From Acidimicrobiia bacterium (GTDB lineage Bacteria > Actinomycetota > Acidimicrobiia > Acidimicrobiales > Ilumatobacteraceae): 7,231 nt of DNA. The position numbers were made by a program, and so were the translations under genes. The notes under the pieces were generated by a model. That model saw nothing but the letters and a program-made list of their open reading frames with translations. It was not told where the DNA came from and did no database searches. Position 1 is the stretch's first letter. Every line of letters starts with the position of its first letter. Location of the stretch: contig RFMT01000409.1 of the NCBI GenBank assembly GCA_009927565.1, positions 1 through 7,231 on the forward strand, read 5' to 3'. Shown one piece after another: positions 5,237 to 7,231 of this stretch.

Positions 5237-7186
5237 ATGTCAGCGAATGTGGCGAAGGCTGATGTGGCGAGTCGTGTGCATCCTTTAGACCCGTTGAGCA
5301 AAGCCGAACTTGAGTTGATCATCGGCTTTTTGCGCAAAGACGGCGTGATTGACCACCGGCATCTGATTGCGATGATGCAAGTTGAAGAGCCCTCGAAATC
5401 GCAATTGGCGCGTTTTCGGCTCGGCGAAAATGTAGATCGTGCGGCGCGAGTGACGGTGTTAGATCGCTCGACGGGCAAGGTGTCGGAAATTGTCGCTGCT
5501 TTTGGCGTGGGCGACTCGTGTCGCATTGTGAGCAACAAAGTTATTGAAGGCGCAAAGGCGCCAGTGTTGAGCGTTGAAAGCGAAATGGCGATAACTGCAG
5601 CCAAAAGTGACCCGCGAGTGATTGAAGCGTTGCGAAGTCGCGGAATCACCGATCTTGACAGCGTGAAAATGGAGACATGGCCGATTGGTGCGCAGATACC
5701 GAAATATTTAGATGATGGTCGGAGATTGATTTGGACGCCGATGTGGCACCAGCCGACGCCACAGGCGAATTTTTATGCTCATCCGATTTCTGGCTTGCAT
5801 GCGATTGTTGATATTGACTCGGGCGATGTAGTTGCAGTCGAGAACGACGAGCAGATTGCCGTGCCACAGACGCCGGGGCCGTATCGCGAGAGTCAAACTG
5901 GCGCGAACATTTCGTTGAAGCCACTTGAGATCAAACAACCTGAAGGTGTTTCGTTTGTGATCGACGGCTACAAGGTGACTTGGGAGCGATGGAATTTTCG
6001 CATCGGTTTTTGTCAGCGCGAAGGTCTCGTGATTCATGATGTTTGGTTTGATGATGCTGGGCAGATGCGCAAAATTGCTCATCGCTTGTCAATTGCTGAA
6101 CTGGTTATTCCGTACGGAGACCCAAGTCAAGGGGCATATCGTAAGAATGCTTTTGATACCGGCGAGTTTGGATTGGGTAACTACACAAATTCACTGACGC
6201 TTGGCTGTGATTGTTTGGGTGAAATCGTTTATCTCGATGTTGCGGTGGCGAAGCCTGATGGCACAGTGCGCGAAATCAAAAATGCGATCTGTACTCACGA
6301 GGAAGACTTCGGAATTTTATGGAAGCACGTCGACATCGACGGCAATGTTGAGGTGCGACGTGGTCGTCGGTTCGTTGTTTCGTCAATCGTAACCATAAAT
6401 AATTACGAATACGGATATTTTTGGTATTTCTATCAAGACGGGTCGATTGAATTCGAGGCCAAACTCACGGGCATTGTTTTGACACTTGCCGATAATCCGG
6501 GTGCTGATCATGGTTCGGCGACAGAACTAGAGCCAGGTTTGTGGGCCCCGTATCACCAACATATTTTGTGTGCGCGACTTGATCTAGATATTGATGGTGG
6601 CGCCGATGAAATTGCTGGTGTACGTAACAGCGTGATTGAAGTTGACTCTTTTGCGCACGAGATGGGACCAAAAAATGTTTACGGTGGCGCATATGAGACG
6701 AGCGAAAAAGTTTTTCGGCGCGAGAGCGAGGCGCGGCGCGTTGTTGATCCATTTAAGGGTCGATTTTGGAAAGTGATTAACCCGAGTCGAAAAAATCACA
6801 TGGGTAAACCTGTTGGTTACAAACTTGTGTCGGGGCACACGACTTACCCTTTGGCTAAGCCTGAGTCGACGATTGGGCGGCGTGCTGGTTTTATGTATCA
6901 CCACTTGTGGGTGACGGCGAATCGAGCCGATGAGCGCTATCCGGCGGGCGATTATCCGTATCAGCATGCGGGTGGGGCTGGTTTGCCTGAGTGGACGAGT
7001 GCCGATCGCGAAATCGAGAACACTGACGTGGTGCTGTGGCATGTGTTCGGGACAAATCACATTCCGCGGGCCGAAGATTGGCCAGTGATGCCAGTTGAGC
7101 GAACCGGGTTTCACTTGAAGCCGAGTGGTTTTTTTACACGCAGCCCCGCAATTGACGTCGCCCCCGCCCCCAAAACCTGCCATTAG
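5237..7186 (+). CDS. Copper-containing primary amine oxidase (topaquinone enzyme)
   Basis: A 649-aa protein, close to the roughly 640-aa Arthrobacter globiformis enzyme. The family oxidatively deaminates primary amines such as phenylethylamine, tyramine or histamine to an aldehyde, ammonium and hydrogen peroxide. The N-terminal domain starts with HPLDPLS (15-21). The catalytic-base Asp is D307 in FDTGEFGLG. C326 and C352 are spaced 26 apart, as in the conserved disulfide of the Arthrobacter enzyme. The topaquinone precursor is Y390 in NNYEY. The copper ligands are H440 and H442 (YHQH) and H608 (GTNHIPRAEDWPVMP). Spacing between these residues closely follows the known enzyme, so it should self-process its cofactor and be active. 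No signal peptide is visible, so a cytoplasmic location is likely. A clear GGAGG precedes the ATG. It follows tRNA-Asn closely and may share its transcript. Substrate specificity cannot be read from motifs, and no transporter or aldehyde dehydrogenase is adjacent in view. Confidence 0.97.
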   Translation: MSANVAKADVASRVHPLDPLSKAELELIIGFLRKDGVIDHRHLIAMMQVEEPSKSQLARFRLGENVDRAARVTVLDRSTGKVSEIVAAFGVGDSCRIVSNKVIEGAKAPVLSVESEMAITAAKSDPRVIEALRSRGITDLDSVKMETWPIGAQIPKYLDDGRRLIWTPMWHQPTPQANFYAHPISGLHAIVDIDSGDVVAVENDEQIAVPQTPGPYRESQTGANISLKPLEIKQPEGVSFVIDGYKVTWERWNFRIGFCQREGLVIHDVWFDDAGQMRKIAHRLSIAELVIPYGDPSQGAYRKNAFDTGEFGLGNYTNSLTLGCDCLGEIVYLDVAVAKPDGTVREIKNAICTHEEDFGILWKHVDIDGNVEVRRGRRFVVSSIVTINNYEYGYFWYFYQDGSIEFEAKLTGIVLTLADNPGADHGSATELEPGLWAPYHQHILCARLDLDIDGGADEIAGVRNSVIEVDSFAHEMGPKNVYGGAYETSEKVFRRESEARRVVDPFKGRFWKVINPSRKNHMGKPVGYKLVSGHTTYPLAKPESTIGRRAGFMYHHLWVTANRADERYPAGDYPYQHAGGAGLPEWTSADREIENTDVVLWHVFGTNHIPRAEDWPVMPVERTGFHLKPSGFFTRSPAIDVAPAPKTCH

Positions 7187-7231
7187 GCTCAGGGTGCGAT
7201 TTAGATGTCGTAGGTTTGAATTTGCAACAGT

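Noticed and set aside
5181..7171. Possible att-type repeat: CCCCCACCCCC in the tRNA 3' end (5181-5191) and CCCCCGCCCCC at 7161-7171
   Set aside because: The match is an 11-base low-complexity C run with one mismatch. The second copy encodes the Ala-Pro tail of the amine oxidase, and no integrase or other mobile gene is present.
6584..7183. 199-codon open frame on the minus strand
   Set aside because: It lies wholly antisense to the amine oxidase region that holds the conserved copper ligand H608. Its translation is Arg/His-rich with no recognisable motif, as expected of a shadow frame.
7187..7231. Terminator or next gene after the amine oxidase
   Set aside because: The 45 bases show no convincing hairpin with a T run and no start codon with a ribosome binding site. 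Nothing can be supported.

Overview
The window looks like a chromosomal segment of an actinomycete-type bacterium. G+C is about half by eye, not computed. XylA is the short class I form that matches the Streptomyces enzyme position for position at the active site. The amine oxidase resembles the Arthrobacter globiformis enzyme, and the IolG-like protein is of actinobacterial flavour. A moderate-G+C Actinomycetota, perhaps a free-living aquatic lineage, is my best guess, and the lineage below phylum is not secure. Every long stretch is accounted for by ordinary metabolic genes. I see no insertion sequence, phage gene, CRISPR array or clearly novel system.

Layout: (1) 1-2462, plus strand, the end of a myo-inositol catabolic operon: the C-terminal third of iolD (cut by the window edge), a short-chain dehydrogenase/reductase (SDR), and an iolG-type inositol 2-dehydrogenase. 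The genes are 9 bp apart and then overlap by 4 bp. (2) 2459-5056, minus strand, a tight xylose operon, xylA then xylB, 3 bp apart. It runs head-on into the inositol operon, so the two stop codons overlap inside a 10-bp palindrome. (3) 5057-5122, a compact divergent control region with a candidate leaderless promoter for xylA and a weaker candidate for the tRNA. (4) 5123-5198, tRNA-Asn(GTT) with encoded CCA. (5) 5237-7186, plus strand, a complete copper/topaquinone amine oxidase only 38 bp after the tRNA. (6) The last 45 bp hold nothing I can identify, including no obvious terminator hairpin.

How the genes fit together: IolG would oxidise inositol to its 2-keto form, and IolD would cleave the ring of the trihydroxycyclohexanedione intermediate two steps later. 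The SDR between them probably acts on an inositol-related polyol or ketone, but its substrate is unknown. XylA and XylB turn D-xylose into D-xylulose 5-phosphate for the pentose phosphate pathway. Both sugars are plant- or alga-derived, so the first 5 kb is a small sugar-use locus. No transporter or regulator for either pathway lies in the window. The amine oxidase would release ammonium, an aldehyde and hydrogen peroxide from primary amines, and appears functionally separate.
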